Assembly: GCA_011523655.1 (NCBI GenBank)
Contig: WTGH01000038.1
Coordinates: 62,001-126,000 of the forward strand
Reading direction: 5' to 3'
Length of the DNA stretch: 64,000 bases
Source: Rhodospirillaceae bacterium
Lineage (GTDB): Bacteria > Pseudomonadota > Alphaproteobacteria > Bin65
The position numbers were made by a program, and so were the translations under genes. The notes below the pieces were generated by a model. It had not been told where the DNA came from. It saw only the letters and a program-made list of their open reading frames with translations, and made no database searches. Positions 1 to 8,472 of the stretch are shown piece after piece (position 1 is the first letter of the stretch; each line of letters opens with the position of its first letter).

Positions 1-2
1 TG

Positions 3-278
3 CCCGCCGATCTCGCAGCCAAATTCGCCGGCGCGATCCGCAGCTACTGGCCCGAAGTCGACGAGAGCCGCCTGTCGCCGGACTATGCCGGCATCCGGCC
101 GCGCACCTGGGGGCCGAACAACGGCAACGGCGACTGGACGGTCTCCGGGTCGGCCCACCACGGCGTGCCGGGCTTGGTCAACCTGCTGGGCATCGAAACC
201 CCCGGCATCACCGCGGCCCTGTCGCTCGCCGACCATGTCCTCGAACAGTTGGGAATAGAGCCGGTCCCGGAGGAATGA
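3..278 (+). CDS. FAD-dependent oxidoreductase (DAO family, L-2-hydroxyglutarate oxidase-like), C-terminal fragment
   Basis: This is the last 91 codons of a gene entering from the left edge. The reading frame starting at base 3 ends at TGA 276-278. The fragment contains DYAGIRPRTWG followed by HHGVPGLVNLLGIETPG, the C-terminal FAD/substrate segment typical of L-2-hydroxyglutarate oxidase (LhgO)-like members of the DAO family. These are flavoproteins that oxidise a 2-hydroxy acid or amine. It ends 21 bp before the convergent TRAP permease gene. The family assignment is good; the substrate cannot be judged from the fragment. Confidence 0.75.
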   Translation, partial: PADLAAKFAGAIRSYWPEVDESRLSPDYAGIRPRTWGPNNGNGDWTVSGSAHHGVPGLVNLLGIETPGITAALSLADHVLEQLGIEPVPEE

Positions 279-299
279 GGCCGGTCTCCGGCCCGACCG

Positions 300-1598
300 C
301 TACATCTGGTTCGGCAGCCAAAGCACGATAATGGGGAAGGCGATCAGCACGACCAGGCGCACGAGGTCCGAGGCAATATAGGGCGTCACGCCGGCATAGA
401 TCGACTTGAGCGGCACGTTCGGCGCCTCGCCCTTGATGACGAAGACATTGAGGCCGAACGGTGGCGTGATCAGGCCGAGCTCGGTCACCATCACCACGAT
501 GACGCCGAACCAGATCGGATCGAAACCCAGGCCGACGATACTGGGAAAAAACACCGGAACCGTCAGCAGGATAATCGCCATTGCCTCCATGAAACAGCCG
601 AGGATGACATAAAACAGGATGATGAGCGCCAACGTGCCGTAGCGCCCGAGATCGAGGGAGAGCAGCGTTTCGGCGACCTGCTGGGGAAACTGTGTGATCG
701 TCAGGAATCGGGCGAACAGGATCGCCCCGATCAGAACGATGAACAGCGCACCTGTTGTGATCAGCGCTTCGCGCAGGCAGTCGAGCAGCCGGGCGAGCGA
801 CATGCGGCCGATGGCAAACGCCAGGATGCCGACGGCGGCGGCGCCCATAGCGGCGGCCTCGGTCGGGGTGAAGACGCCGCCGTAAATGCCGCCGATGACG
901 AAGGCGAACACGGCCAGGATCGGCCAGACGGTGCGCAGCGAAACGATGCGGGTGCGCCAGTCCGACCGTTCGCCCGCAGGCACCCATTCCGGCCGCACCA
1001 CGGCGACGCCCTGCACCGCCGCCATATACATCAGCACGGCGAGCAGGCCGGGGATCAGGCCCGCGACGAAGAGGCGTCCGATATCGGTTTCCGTAATGAT
1101 GCCGTAGACGGCGAGCACGATGGAGGGCGGGATCAGGATGCCCAGCGTGCCGCCGGCTGCGATGGTGCCGGTCGCTAGGCTGTCGGCATAGCCGTAGCGG
1201 CGCATTTCCGGCAGCGCGACCTTGGACATGGTCGCCGCGGTCGCAACCGACGAACCGCAGATGGCGGCGAATCCGCCGCACGCCGCGACGGTGGACAACG
1301 CCAGGCCGCCGCGCCGGTGACCGAGCCAGGCGTTGGAGGCGCGGAACAGGTCGCGGCTCATGCCGGACGCGTTGGCCAGCGCGCCCATGAGGACGAACAG
1401 GGGGACCAGCCCGAAGGTGAAATCGGTCAGTGTACGGATCGGCGTCAGTTCCAGCAGCGACAGGGCCGGGCCGATATCCGTCAGAACGGCGAAGCCGCCG
1501 ACGCCGACCAGTACCATAGCGATGCCGACCGGCACGCGCAGCAGCATGAGCGTGAACAGGACGGCGAAAGCGCCGATCGCGAGGCTCAGTCCGTCCAT
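300..1598 (-). CDS. dctM: TRAP transporter large permease (DctM)
   Basis: This 432-aa, very hydrophobic protein has about a dozen membrane segments and the usual length for the DctM/SiaM large subunit, which performs sodium-driven import of organic acids delivered by a periplasmic binding protein. It begins MDGLSLAIGAFAVLFTLMLL and contains the conserved GGTLGILIPPSI stretch in the middle and ELGLITPPFGLNVFV near the C-terminus, both typical of the family. It lies 18 bp downstream of dctQ on the same strand and is surely cotranscribed with it. The binding protein dctP is transcribed divergently. The substrate is unknown. Confidence 0.93.
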   Translation of the reverse strand: MDGLSLAIGAFAVLFTLMLLRVPVGIAMVLVGVGGFAVLTDIGPALSLLELTPIRTLTDFTFGLVPLFVLMGALANASGMSRDLFRASNAWLGHRRGGLALSTVAACGGFAAICGSSVATAATMSKVALPEMRRYGYADSLATGTIAAGGTLGILIPPSIVLAVYGIITETDIGRLFVAGLIPGLLAVLMYMAAVQGVAVVRPEWVPAGERSDWRTRIVSLRTVWPILAVFAFVIGGIYGGVFTPTEAAAMGAAAVGILAFAIGRMSLARLLDCLREALITTGALFIVLIGAILFARFLTITQFPQQVAETLLSLDLGRYGTLALIILFYVILGCFMEAMAIILLTVPVFFPSIVGLGFDPIWFGVIVVMVTELGLITPPFGLNVFVIKGEAPNVPLKSIYAGVTPYIASDLVRLVVLIAFPIIVLWLPNQM

Positions 1599-1616
1599 CC
1601 TGCGGCGGCTCGCCCG

Positions 1617-2126
1617 CTAGTCGACCGCCGGCCCGGCCACCGGCGCGGCGATCTCTCTGCCGCGCAGGACCGCCCAGAGGCGCACGGCGCTCAGGAAAGT
1701 CGCGGCGCAGGACGAGAGCGCCACGAGCCCGTAGAAGATCCACAGCGGGAGGGCGAGATCGAAGGTCACCTCCTCCGATGCGATGACGGACCCGACCCGG
1801 CCGAACATGATCCAGGCGATCGCCAGGATGACCGAGAATGTCACCGCCGATGCGACGATGTCGATGATTCGCTTCGCGCGCGCGCCGACGGCAAGCCATA
1901 CGGTGTCCATGGTGATCTGCTGGCCGTAATAGGACGCCAGCGCGATGCCGTTCATCAGGGCGATACCCATGACGAGCCGGCCAAGATCGTTGGTGTCGGG
2001 AATCGGCGCGTTGAAGAAAAAGCGCAACAGCACCGAGACGAAGACCAGCAGGGTCACGCCGAGCAGGAGCAGGGCGGCAAGGACGGACAGGGTCCGGATT
2101 GCGCTGTCGAGAAGTTTCGATTCCAT
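1617..2126 (-). CDS. dctQ: TRAP transporter small permease (DctQ)
   Basis: This 169-aa protein has four predicted membrane segments, the standard architecture of the TRAP small membrane subunit that pairs with DctM. It starts MESKLLDSAIRTLSVLAALL; the ATG at 2126 is preferred because translation further upstream has no hydrophobic or family character. The segment FNAPIPDTNDLGRLVMGIA is the usual DctQ loop between membrane segments 1 and 2. It precedes dctM in one operon and diverges from dctP across a 207-bp intergenic region that is AT-rich near 2205-2245 and probably carries both promoters. Confidence 0.88.
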   Translation of the reverse strand: MESKLLDSAIRTLSVLAALLLLGVTLLVFVSVLLRFFFNAPIPDTNDLGRLVMGIALMNGIALASYYGQQITMDTVWLAVGARAKRIIDIVASAVTFSVILAIAWIMFGRVGSVIASEEVTFDLALPLWIFYGLVALSSCAATFLSAVRLWAVLRGREIAAPVAGPAVD

Positions 2127-2333
2127 TCCTTGCCCGGTATCGGTCGGCGCGGCGCCGGCGCCGCTCGCCCTTTTTCGCATTTCGGGCGCGTTCGCGCACC
2201 CCCGACATATGAGAATATTATTGTATTTTACATGTTTTTGGGTATGGTGAGAACCGCCTGCAACGGACGGCCCCCGGTCCGGTTTCCGGCCGGGTGCGGA
2301 CGCACCTTTGCCGGTATCGAGGGAGGAAAACAG

Positions 2334-3359
2334 ATGGTTATTCGCACGATCCGCATCGCGGCCGCCGCGGTACTGGGCCTGGGCCTGCTGGCCGGACCGG
2401 TCCAGTCGAAAACGGTCACCCTGAAATTCGCCCACTGGGTGCCGCCGGTGCATCCGCTGCACAAGGCATTCGTTGCCTGGGGCACGTCGATTACCGAAAA
2501 ATCGGGCGGCAGCATCAAGTTCCAGTATTTTCCCGCAAGCCAACTCGGCAAGGCGAGCGATCATTACGACATGGCGAAGACGGGCATCGCCGATGCGGTC
2601 TGGATCAATCCCGGTTTCAACCCGGGTCGCTGGCCGGTCACGTCGCTGCCGGAACAGCCGCTGATGTTGAAAGAGCCGCTCGGCGCCTCGCGGGCGCTGA
2701 CGGCCTGGTATGCCGAATTCGCCGACCGGGAAATGACCGACGCCAAGAACTGCCTGATGCACACCATGGTGCCGCTGACGATTTTCTCGACCCGCAAGGC
2801 GATCAAGACGCCGGCGGACCTGAAGGGCGTCAAGATGCGGCCTTCGAACGCCACCCAGGCGCGCATCTTCAAGCAGGCCGGCGCGGTCACGGTGTTCTCG
2901 CCGTTCCCGAAGATCCGCGACACCTTCGAGCGCGGCATCGCCACGGCGTCGACCGGCGTCCACGGCGCGCTGATCGCGTTCGGCGGCCACAAGGCGACCA
3001 AGTACATCATGGATGTGCCGCTGTTCGGCGCGGTCTGGAACATCGTGCTGAACAAGGCAGCCTACAACAAGCTGGACGCCGGGCAGAAGGCGGTCGTCGA
3101 CGCGCACTGCTCGCCGGAGTGGGCTGTCCGGATCGCCGACCCGGTGGCGCAGTCCGACTGGGCCGGAGAGAAGAAGCTCCGCGCGATGGGCAAGACCTTC
3201 GTGCCGATCTCGGACGCCGACAAAGCCGCCTGGCGCAAATTTTCCGCGCCGGCGCTGGACGCCTGGAAGAAGGATGTCGCCAAGCGCGGCTTCGACCCGG
3301 AGGCCGTCTACAAGTCGCTGATCGACAAGCTGAGGACGGAGAAGGCGCTGGTCGAATAG
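2334..3359 (+). CDS. dctP: TRAP transporter substrate-binding protein (DctP)
   Basis: This 341-aa periplasmic solute-binding protein belongs to the DctP/TAXI-like TRAP family. A signal peptide of about 25 residues (MVIRTIRIAAAAVLGLGLLA, cut near QSK) is followed by the classic start of the mature domain, TVTLKFAHWVPPVHPLH. The central part has LKGVKMRPSNATQARIFKQ, which matches the ligand-carboxylate-binding region of the family (KMRP arginine). The ATG at 2334 is preceded by GGGAGG at 2321-2326. It is divergent from dctQ-dctM, with which it must work, and is followed by a strong hairpin terminator at 3381-3407. Confidence 0.92.
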   Translation: MVIRTIRIAAAAVLGLGLLAGPVQSKTVTLKFAHWVPPVHPLHKAFVAWGTSITEKSGGSIKFQYFPASQLGKASDHYDMAKTGIADAVWINPGFNPGRWPVTSLPEQPLMLKEPLGASRALTAWYAEFADREMTDAKNCLMHTMVPLTIFSTRKAIKTPADLKGVKMRPSNATQARIFKQAGAVTVFSPFPKIRDTFERGIATASTGVHGALIAFGGHKATKYIMDVPLFGAVWNIVLNKAAYNKLDAGQKAVVDAHCSPEWAVRIADPVAQSDWAGEKKLRAMGKTFVPISDADKAAWRKFSAPALDAWKKDVAKRGFDPEAVYKSLIDKLRTEKALVE

Positions 3360-3380
3360 GGCGCCGGCCGAACGCGTACC

Positions 3381-3407
3381 GAAACGGGCGCCCGGTGCGC
3401 CCGTTTC
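3381..3407 (+). terminator. Perfect 11-bp hairpin between dctP and the convergent SDR remnant
   Basis: GAAACGGGCGC at 3381-3391 and GCGCCCGTTTC at 3397-3407 are exact inverted repeats around the 5-nt loop CCGGT. It starts 22 bp after the dctP stop and ends 5 bp before the stop of the convergent gene. The A-rich left arm and T-rich right arm can supply a short U tract in both directions, so it can act as a bidirectional terminator. Confidence 0.75.
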
Positions 3408-3411
3408 CGAT

Positions 3412-3957
3412 TCAGGAGCCCGAAGCGCGCACCGGCCGGTCGAACGCGCCCGCCATCGGCACGGTGCGGTCCTTGCCGGCCAGTTGCGGCCAGCCGATCG
3501 GGCTGCCGACGGTTTCGGCCGCAGCGCCGGCGGGCGGATCGACCCAGCCGGAAGCGACGAGGCGCCGGCCGGTGACGGCGTCCGCAACGGCCGAGCAAAG
3601 CCAGGCGACCGGCGGCGCCATCGGGTCCGCATCGACCGTCGTGAGATCGACCGGGCGTTTGAAGATGCCGGGGTCGGCGAAGGGCGGGCCGAGGCCGGCG
3701 GCGTTGACCAGCACGGCCGGTTCGCCGAGCCCGTCGCTGATCCGGCGGATAGCGTCTCCGACCGCGCGGAAATCCGCAATATCGACGCTCCCGGCCATTC
3801 GGTCGCTCTCGGGGAGGTCAAAGGCCGGATGCGCCGGCGGCAGCGGCGCCCGGTCGAGCAGGGCCAGCCGGAACCCGGCCTTTGCCAGCCCGGCCGCAAT
3901 AGCGGTTCCGAGCCCGCCGGCCGCGCCAGTGACGAGGGCAACCCGGTTCGGTGCCAT
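3412..3957 (-). pseudogene. SDR oxidoreductase lacking its catalytic core (internally deleted)
   Basis: The 181-aa frame is open but internally shortened. It starts well (ATG 3957 behind GGGGAG) with MAPNRVALVTGAAGGLGTAIAAGLAK, a normal NAD(P)-binding TGxxxGxG turn, and reaches the NAG-like motif LVNAAGLGPP. It then jumps from FKRPVDLTTVD directly to ADPMAPPVAWLCSAVADAVTGRR, which in intact SDRs is near the C-terminus. The roughly 100-120 residues carrying the catalytic Ser and Tyr-x3-Lys are missing without loss of frame. Full-length relatives are about 280-300 aa. It is probably inactive as a dehydrogenase. It lies next to the TRAP genes and a DUF1330 gene. Confidence 0.7.
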
Positions 3958-4046
3958 GGCGCACTCCCCATCGATGCTCTGCTGGACTCGGGTTCGCAGT
4001 TCGGCCAAGAACCTACAGATACGCTTCGCCAGCGGAGGGACATTGC

Positions 4047-4343
4047 ATGCCGGCCTATCTCGTGACCAGCGTCGAAGTTTTCGACCTGCCGACCTTCAAG
4101 GCGGAATACAGTTCGCGCGGCTCGGCCGCCGTTGCGCAATATGGCGGCCGGTTTCTGGTCGAGGGCGGCAAACCCGAACCGATCGAGGGCGACTGGCTGC
4201 CCAAACGCATGGCGATCGTCGAGTTTGAGTCGGCGGAGGCGGCCCGGCGCTTCTACGATTCGCCGGAATACCGGGAAGCCCGGCGCCATCGCCGGGGCAT
4301 CGCCGATTTCAACATGATCCTAGTCGAGCCGCCGGACGGCTAG
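4047..4343 (+). CDS. DUF1330 domain protein
   Basis: This 98-aa protein belongs to the small DUF1330 (dimeric alpha-beta barrel) family. It begins MPAYLVTSVEVFDLPTFKAEY, continues with YGGRFLVEGGKPEPIEG and ERFESAEAA-like text (IVEFESAEAARRFYDSPEY), the complete family pattern. AGCGGAGGGA at 4031-4040 gives a good ribosome-binding site for ATG 4047. Proteins of this fold resemble antibiotic-biosynthesis monooxygenase/EthD-type domains, but no reaction is established for DUF1330. Its TAG stop overlaps, on the opposite strand, the stop of the convergent flavin monooxygenase gene in a shared CTAG. Confidence 0.85.
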   Translation: MPAYLVTSVEVFDLPTFKAEYSSRGSAAVAQYGGRFLVEGGKPEPIEGDWLPKRMAIVEFESAEAARRFYDSPEYREARRHRRGIADFNMILVEPPDG

Positions 4344-5455
4344 CCCGGCCGGAACGGCTCGCGCAGGCCGGCCCGCTCCAGCAGGGGCAGCACCCGCTCG
4401 ATAAAGAACGGCAATTCCTTCCGGAAATCGAAGAAGCTCAGCGAAGCGCCCGAGACGCCGGCGCCGTGTAGGGCGATCAGCCCCTCGGCAACCTGCTCCG
4501 GCGTCCCGACCAACGGGAAGGAGCCGTGACCGCCGGCGACCCGCTGCCGCGCGGCCATGACGTCCGCTGGGGCGGACTGGGAGGTTGCCGCCTTGGCACC
4601 GGTCCAGCGGTCGACCGCCTCGTCGTCGGCCTGGCGAAGCGCGTAGTCGTCGTAGAAATCCTGGGCCTCGGCCTCGGTTTCCCGGCACACGACATGGGTT
4701 ATGGCGCAGATGCCCGCGAACCGGCCGCGGGTCGTGGCGTCGGCGGCGATTTCTTCCACGACCGCGGCTGCGTGATCGGCGTCGCGCACGACCGCGAACA
4801 GGAAATCCGCGGCATGGGCGGCGAAGGCCCGGCCTGCCGGCGACCCGCCGGCCGACATGATGACAGGGCCCGGCTGCTGTACGGTCGGCGGATCGGAATA
4901 GGCGTCCTGTAACCGGTAGTGGGCGCCGGCATGGTCGAAGCGGTCGCCGCGCACCAGCCGCCCGAAAACCTCGAACCATTCCAGCCCCTGCTCGTAGCGC
5001 GCACCGTGCTCCGGCAGGGGCACGCCGAACATGTCGAACTCGTCCCGGTTCCAGCCGCAGACGATGTTGAGACCGGCGCGGCCGCCGCTGACATGATCGA
5101 TGGTGGAGACCGCCTTGGCCGCGAAGACCGGATGGACCAGGGCGACATGGACGGTGCAAAAGATGCAGGCGTGTTCGGTGATCGCCGCAAGCGCAGCCGC
5201 CTGGGTTAGCGTTTCGTAAGACCGGGCGGCGTTGTCGTGGGTCCCGCCGTAACCCTTCCAGCGCGCCAGCGGTAGGTTGAATTCGAGGCCTGCCCGGTCT
5301 GCCACGCGGCTCGCCTCGGCGATGTCGGCCCAGACCGCCGGCCAGCGGCCTTCCTTGCGCGTGATCGCCAGCCCGCCTTCGGCATTCATTCGGAACACGC
5401 CCAGCTTGAAGGCGTTGGGCCCGAACATCGGATTGGCCCGGCGCGCCGTTGTCAT
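4340..5455 (-). CDS. LLM class flavin-dependent oxidoreductase
   Basis: This 371-aa member of the luciferase-like monooxygenase (F420/FMN TIM-barrel) superfamily has SGGRAGLNIVCGWNRDEFDMFG, the family segment used by SsuD/RutA/NtaA-type two-component monooxygenases that take FMNH2 from a separate reductase. Further conserved parts are PVIMSAGGSPAGRAFA, which contacts the flavin phosphate, and LVGTPEQVAEGLIALHGAGV near the C-terminus. The ATG at 5455 has no clear ribosome-binding site, and ATG at MFGPNAF a few codons downstream is an alternative. It is followed on the transcript by nothing obvious; the second LLM gene lies 47 bp upstream on the same strand, so the two are likely coexpressed. 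The substrate is unknown. Confidence 0.87.
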   Translation of the reverse strand: MTTARRANPMFGPNAFKLGVFRMNAEGGLAITRKEGRWPAVWADIAEASRVADRAGLEFNLPLARWKGYGGTHDNAARSYETLTQAAALAAITEHACIFCTVHVALVHPVFAAKAVSTIDHVSGGRAGLNIVCGWNRDEFDMFGVPLPEHGARYEQGLEWFEVFGRLVRGDRFDHAGAHYRLQDAYSDPPTVQQPGPVIMSAGGSPAGRAFAAHAADFLFAVVRDADHAAAVVEEIAADATTRGRFAGICAITHVVCRETEAEAQDFYDDYALRQADDEAVDRWTGAKAATSQSAPADVMAARQRVAGGHGSFPLVGTPEQVAEGLIALHGAGVSGASLSFFDFRKELPFFIERVLPLLERAGLREPFRPG

Positions 5456-5502
5456 AGCAAGAGGCCCTGCGGTCCGTCGCGCTCCGGCCGCGCGCGCTAC
5501 GG

Positions 5503-6585
5503 CTATTCGGCGGCGATCCGCCCGCCCGCGCCGACCTCCGGGAACAGCGGCGCGACCTCCTCCATGAAGCGCTGCATCTCCTCCCGGGTCCGCTGCGGGT
5601 CCTTGAGGCCGATGTTGACGTAGAGGCCGAGTTCGTCGATCCCCATTTCGGCGAAGCGGCCGACCGAATCGGCGATCGCCTGGGTATTGCCGAGCAGAAC
5701 CATGCCCGAAACGAGGTCCTCCGGCTTCATCCGGCTGACCCGGTCGGCCATGTCGTGCCAATAGTCGTAGGACTTGGTCTTCGCCTTGGAGGCCGTCCGC
5801 ATCGTCGGCAGGGCGTTTTCCAGGAAGAAGCGGATCTGCCGTTCCCGCGCCGCCCGTTCCTCCTCCGGCGTGTCGCCGAAATGCAGGAAGATCGACGAGT
5901 TGACGACACCCGGTTCGTGCCCGTTGGCCGCGCAGTTCTCCCGGTAGTAGTCGATCATCTTGTCGACGCCGCCGAACGACATGCCGGCGGCGAAGGGCGC
6001 GATCGACATGTTGAAGCCGCGCCGGCAGGTCATGTCGACTGTCGGCCGGGAGAAGCAGGCGACGTAAACCGGCAGCGGAATCTGGACCGGCTTGGGGACG
6101 ATCTCGACATCCTCGAAGCTGAAGAACGCGCCGTCATGGGACCAGCGCCCTTCTTCGGTCCAGGCCCGGTGGACGATGTCGAGCTCTTCGGCCAGCAACT
6201 CTGCATTGCGCTCGAATTCGATGCCGAAGCGGTCGTATTCGTGCTTGTCGAAGCCGCGGCCGCAGGCGAAATCGACCCGCCCGCCGCTGATCACGTCCAC
6301 GGTCGCCCAGTTCTCGGCGACGCGCAGCGGATGGTGCAGCGGCAGCACGGTCACCGCCGGCATCAGCCGGATCCGTTCGGTCCGGGCGGCAACGACGCCG
6401 AGCATGATTTCCGGCGAAGCGTTGGTGCCGAATTCGTTGAAATGATGCTCCCCGATCCAGGCGGAATGCATGCCCAGCTCTTCGGCGTAGACCGCCTGGT
6501 CAACGATCTGGAGCAGCAGATCTTCGACCGTCCGGGTGTTGTTCCTGTAGGTGTTGTCGGCGTTCGAGAAATAGCTGAATTTCAT
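5503..6585 (-). CDS. LLM class flavin-dependent oxidoreductase (LuxA-like)
   Basis: This 360-aa protein has the alkanal-monooxygenase-like layout of the LLM family: MKFSYFSNADNTYRNN, then AEELGMHSAWIGEHHFNEFG (the EHHF motif of bacterial-luciferase relatives), then TVLPLHHPLRVAENWATVD and SGGRVDFACGRGFDKHEYDRFG. These are flavin- and substrate-pocket segments. GGAG about 7 nt before the ATG at 6585 supports the start. It is the first gene of a two-gene minus-strand unit with the other LLM monooxygenase. The pair resembles tandem monooxygenases used to open heterocycles or oxidise sulfonates and amides, but the substrate is not readable from sequence. Confidence 0.88.
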   Translation of the reverse strand: MKFSYFSNADNTYRNNTRTVEDLLLQIVDQAVYAEELGMHSAWIGEHHFNEFGTNASPEIMLGVVAARTERIRLMPAVTVLPLHHPLRVAENWATVDVISGGRVDFACGRGFDKHEYDRFGIEFERNAELLAEELDIVHRAWTEEGRWSHDGAFFSFEDVEIVPKPVQIPLPVYVACFSRPTVDMTCRRGFNMSIAPFAAGMSFGGVDKMIDYYRENCAANGHEPGVVNSSIFLHFGDTPEEERAARERQIRFFLENALPTMRTASKAKTKSYDYWHDMADRVSRMKPEDLVSGMVLLGNTQAIADSVGRFAEMGIDELGLYVNIGLKDPQRTREEMQRFMEEVAPLFPEVGAGGRIAAE

Positions 6586-7147
6586 TCACCGTCTCCGACT
6601 GTACGCTTCCGGCCCGCCATTCCGGGTTCGGATATGCAGAAAATTGGATGCCTTTCCAGATTAGGACGGACGGATGGGCAAGCCAATATCCGAAGGCCGA
6701 ACCGGTTTGGCGGCTTCGAGCCAGCCCACGCCAACGCGGAGTTGAGCCAGGTGGCGCTCGATCTGACGGAACGAGGATACGCGGCTCCAATGGCGTTCGA
6801 CGAGATACGGGCTTCGGACGAGTGGGCCGTATTTCGCTGGACGGCATCGTAGACCGGGAGGCCATTCGGCAGCGTATCCGGAAGCGCAGAATCCTAAATG
6901 AAGGGGCCACATCGCCGGCAAGGATCTCGTCGCTATGGGCAACTATCTTTACGGGGCCGCAGCAGTTGAAGCGATGGCGGAGACTATGGAGGAGTGCGGC
7001 GCCGTCTCCAAAGACGGGCCGGCCGGAGCGCCTCTCCCCACCATCTACAGGCTATGGGATTGGCCCCCTGAAGTCGGACAATTGGTTTGAAGCAGTTCGA
7101 GCGGTGCCACGGTCCTGTGTCAGGTTCTTCCATCGAGTGACACGGCG
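6586..7147. other. 562-bp stretch without a recognisable gene
   Basis: This gap lies between the LLM gene and the end of the CaiB gene. Open frames exist on both strands but none matches a family I know. Two short runs look protein-like: a plus-strand piece ending near 6852 (ELSQVALDLTERGYAAPM) and the small open frame at 6935-7090. They are in different frames with stops between them, which suggests decayed coding DNA at the left border of the liv block. No repeats or terminal inverted repeats were seen. Confidence 0.4.
6935..7090 (+). CDS. Possible 51-aa small protein or gene remnant, unknown
   Basis: The frame encodes MGNYLYGAAAVEAMAETMEE, then CGAVSKDGPAGAPLPTIYRL and ends WDWPPEVGQLV. 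Composition is protein-like (balanced Ala, Glu and hydrophobics rather than Arg/Pro shadow text), and AAGGA lies 10 nt before the ATG. In-frame reading extends back to a TGA at 6899. I do not recognise it. It could be a real small protein, the tail of a decayed gene, or chance. Confidence 0.25.
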   Translation: MGNYLYGAAAVEAMAETMEECGAVSKDGPAGAPLPTIYRLWDWPPEVGQLV

Positions 7148-8356
7148 CTATTCTCCGAGCGCCCCTTCGCCCAACAATCGGGCGCAGGCGGAATCCGAAT
7201 AAGAAAGTTCCTGCTTCAGGACGTCGAGTGTGTCTGCGCCGAGTGCCGGAGCTCGACGTCGTACGATACCCGGCGTACCTGAAAGACGCGGCACGACATC
7301 GGGCGTCCTGTATTCGCCGAGCTCGTCATTCCGCTCCCAGCTGCAGCCGCGGGCAGCCAGATGTAGGTCCGCCGCCAGATCGGCAACATCGTTGATGGGG
7401 CCGGCAACCAGACTCTGGTTCTCGAAGCTCCGAATGAGATCCTGGCGGGTCTGCGCGCGCGCCCAGTCGGCAAACTCGCTGCAGATCTGCTCCCGGTGTT
7501 TCGTTCGCGATGAGTTATCGGCGTAACGGCGATCGGTGAGCCAGTCGGAACGATCCATAAGCCGTGCCAGACGCCGGAATTGCTCGTCATTCTGTACGGA
7601 GACGCAGACCCACCGATCGTCACTCGTCAGGAAGTGGCCGGTCGGCGCGCCGCCCAGACTGTGATTTCCGCTGCGGCTCCAAACCTCCTGCGAAAGGTCA
7701 AAGTAGCTCAGGAGCGGCGCGGTCATTCTGAATGCGACGTCATAGAGCGCGATATCCACGGACTGGCCGCGCCGGTCGGGGGCCCTGTCCCGGCCGTAGA
7801 GCGAAAGAACGGCGCCGAGCGCTCCGGCGACACCTGTCATGAAATCGCAGACGGGAATACAGCCGCCTGCCCGCATGGGCGGCCCATCGGCGTCGCCGGT
7901 CATGTCGCTCAGGCCGCTGAATCCCTGGGCAATGGGATCGTAGCCGCCTTCCGACGCCTTGGGGCCAGTACGGCCGAACGCGCTGACGTAGACGACCACC
8001 AGGCTTGGGAAGGATTCCTTCAGTATTTCCTCGGTGAATCCCCATTTTTCCATAGTACCGGGCCGGAGGCTGTTGATGAGCACATCGCAGCGCGCGATCA
8101 ACTCTCCGAGCACGGTCCGGGCCGAGGCCTTCTCGAGGTCCAGCACGACGGACTTCTTGTTCCGGCCGTTGGCTTTCCAATACAGGCTCTCGCCATCGAC
8201 CGTCGGTCCGAACTGGCGGAGAATGTCGCCGCGGCCGGGCCTCTCGACCTTGATCACCTCGGCGCCGAACTCGCCCAGCAGCGTGCCGATGAAGGGACCG
8301 GCGACGAGTTCTCCAAGTTCGAGAACCTTGAGACCGGAGAGAGGAGCCTTGGTCAT
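7148..8356 (-). CDS. CaiB/BaiF family CoA-transferase
   Basis: This 402-aa protein is a family III CoA-transferase. It begins MTKAPLSGLKVLELGELVAG with FGAEVIKVERPGRGD (CoA-binding region), then NGRNKKSVVLDLEK and LINSLRPGTMEKWG, the usual order in CaiB/BaiF proteins. The conserved catalytic aspartate is in VCDFMTGVAGALGAVLSLYG. These enzymes move CoA between a donor such as succinyl-CoA and a carboxylic acid. It is the last gene of the minus-strand liv operon, 116 bp after the cysteine hydrolase, which suggests activation of the acid that the hydrolases release. The acid itself is not known. Confidence 0.9.
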   Translation of the reverse strand: MTKAPLSGLKVLELGELVAGPFIGTLLGEFGAEVIKVERPGRGDILRQFGPTVDGESLYWKANGRNKKSVVLDLEKASARTVLGELIARCDVLINSLRPGTMEKWGFTEEILKESFPSLVVVYVSAFGRTGPKASEGGYDPIAQGFSGLSDMTGDADGPPMRAGGCIPVCDFMTGVAGALGAVLSLYGRDRAPDRRGQSVDIALYDVAFRMTAPLLSYFDLSQEVWSRSGNHSLGGAPTGHFLTSDDRWVCVSVQNDEQFRRLARLMDRSDWLTDRRYADNSSRTKHREQICSEFADWARAQTRQDLIRSFENQSLVAGPINDVADLAADLHLAARGCSWERNDELGEYRTPDVVPRLSGTPGIVRRRAPALGADTLDVLKQELSYSDSACARLLGEGALGE

Positions 8357-8472
8357 CGATCGTCCGCCGTCGTCTCGATTCCTGCGATGCCCGGCAATCG
8401 GCCGCCGGCTTCGGAGAACAGGCCTGCCTGCAATTGCCTGCGCCCGAATTCGGGAGCTGTCGGAACTCCGGA

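Noticed and set aside
6648-7202. 184-codon plus-strand open frame
   Set aside because: Composition is Arg/Ser/Pro-rich shadow text, it overlaps the end of the CaiB gene, and no motif was recognised.
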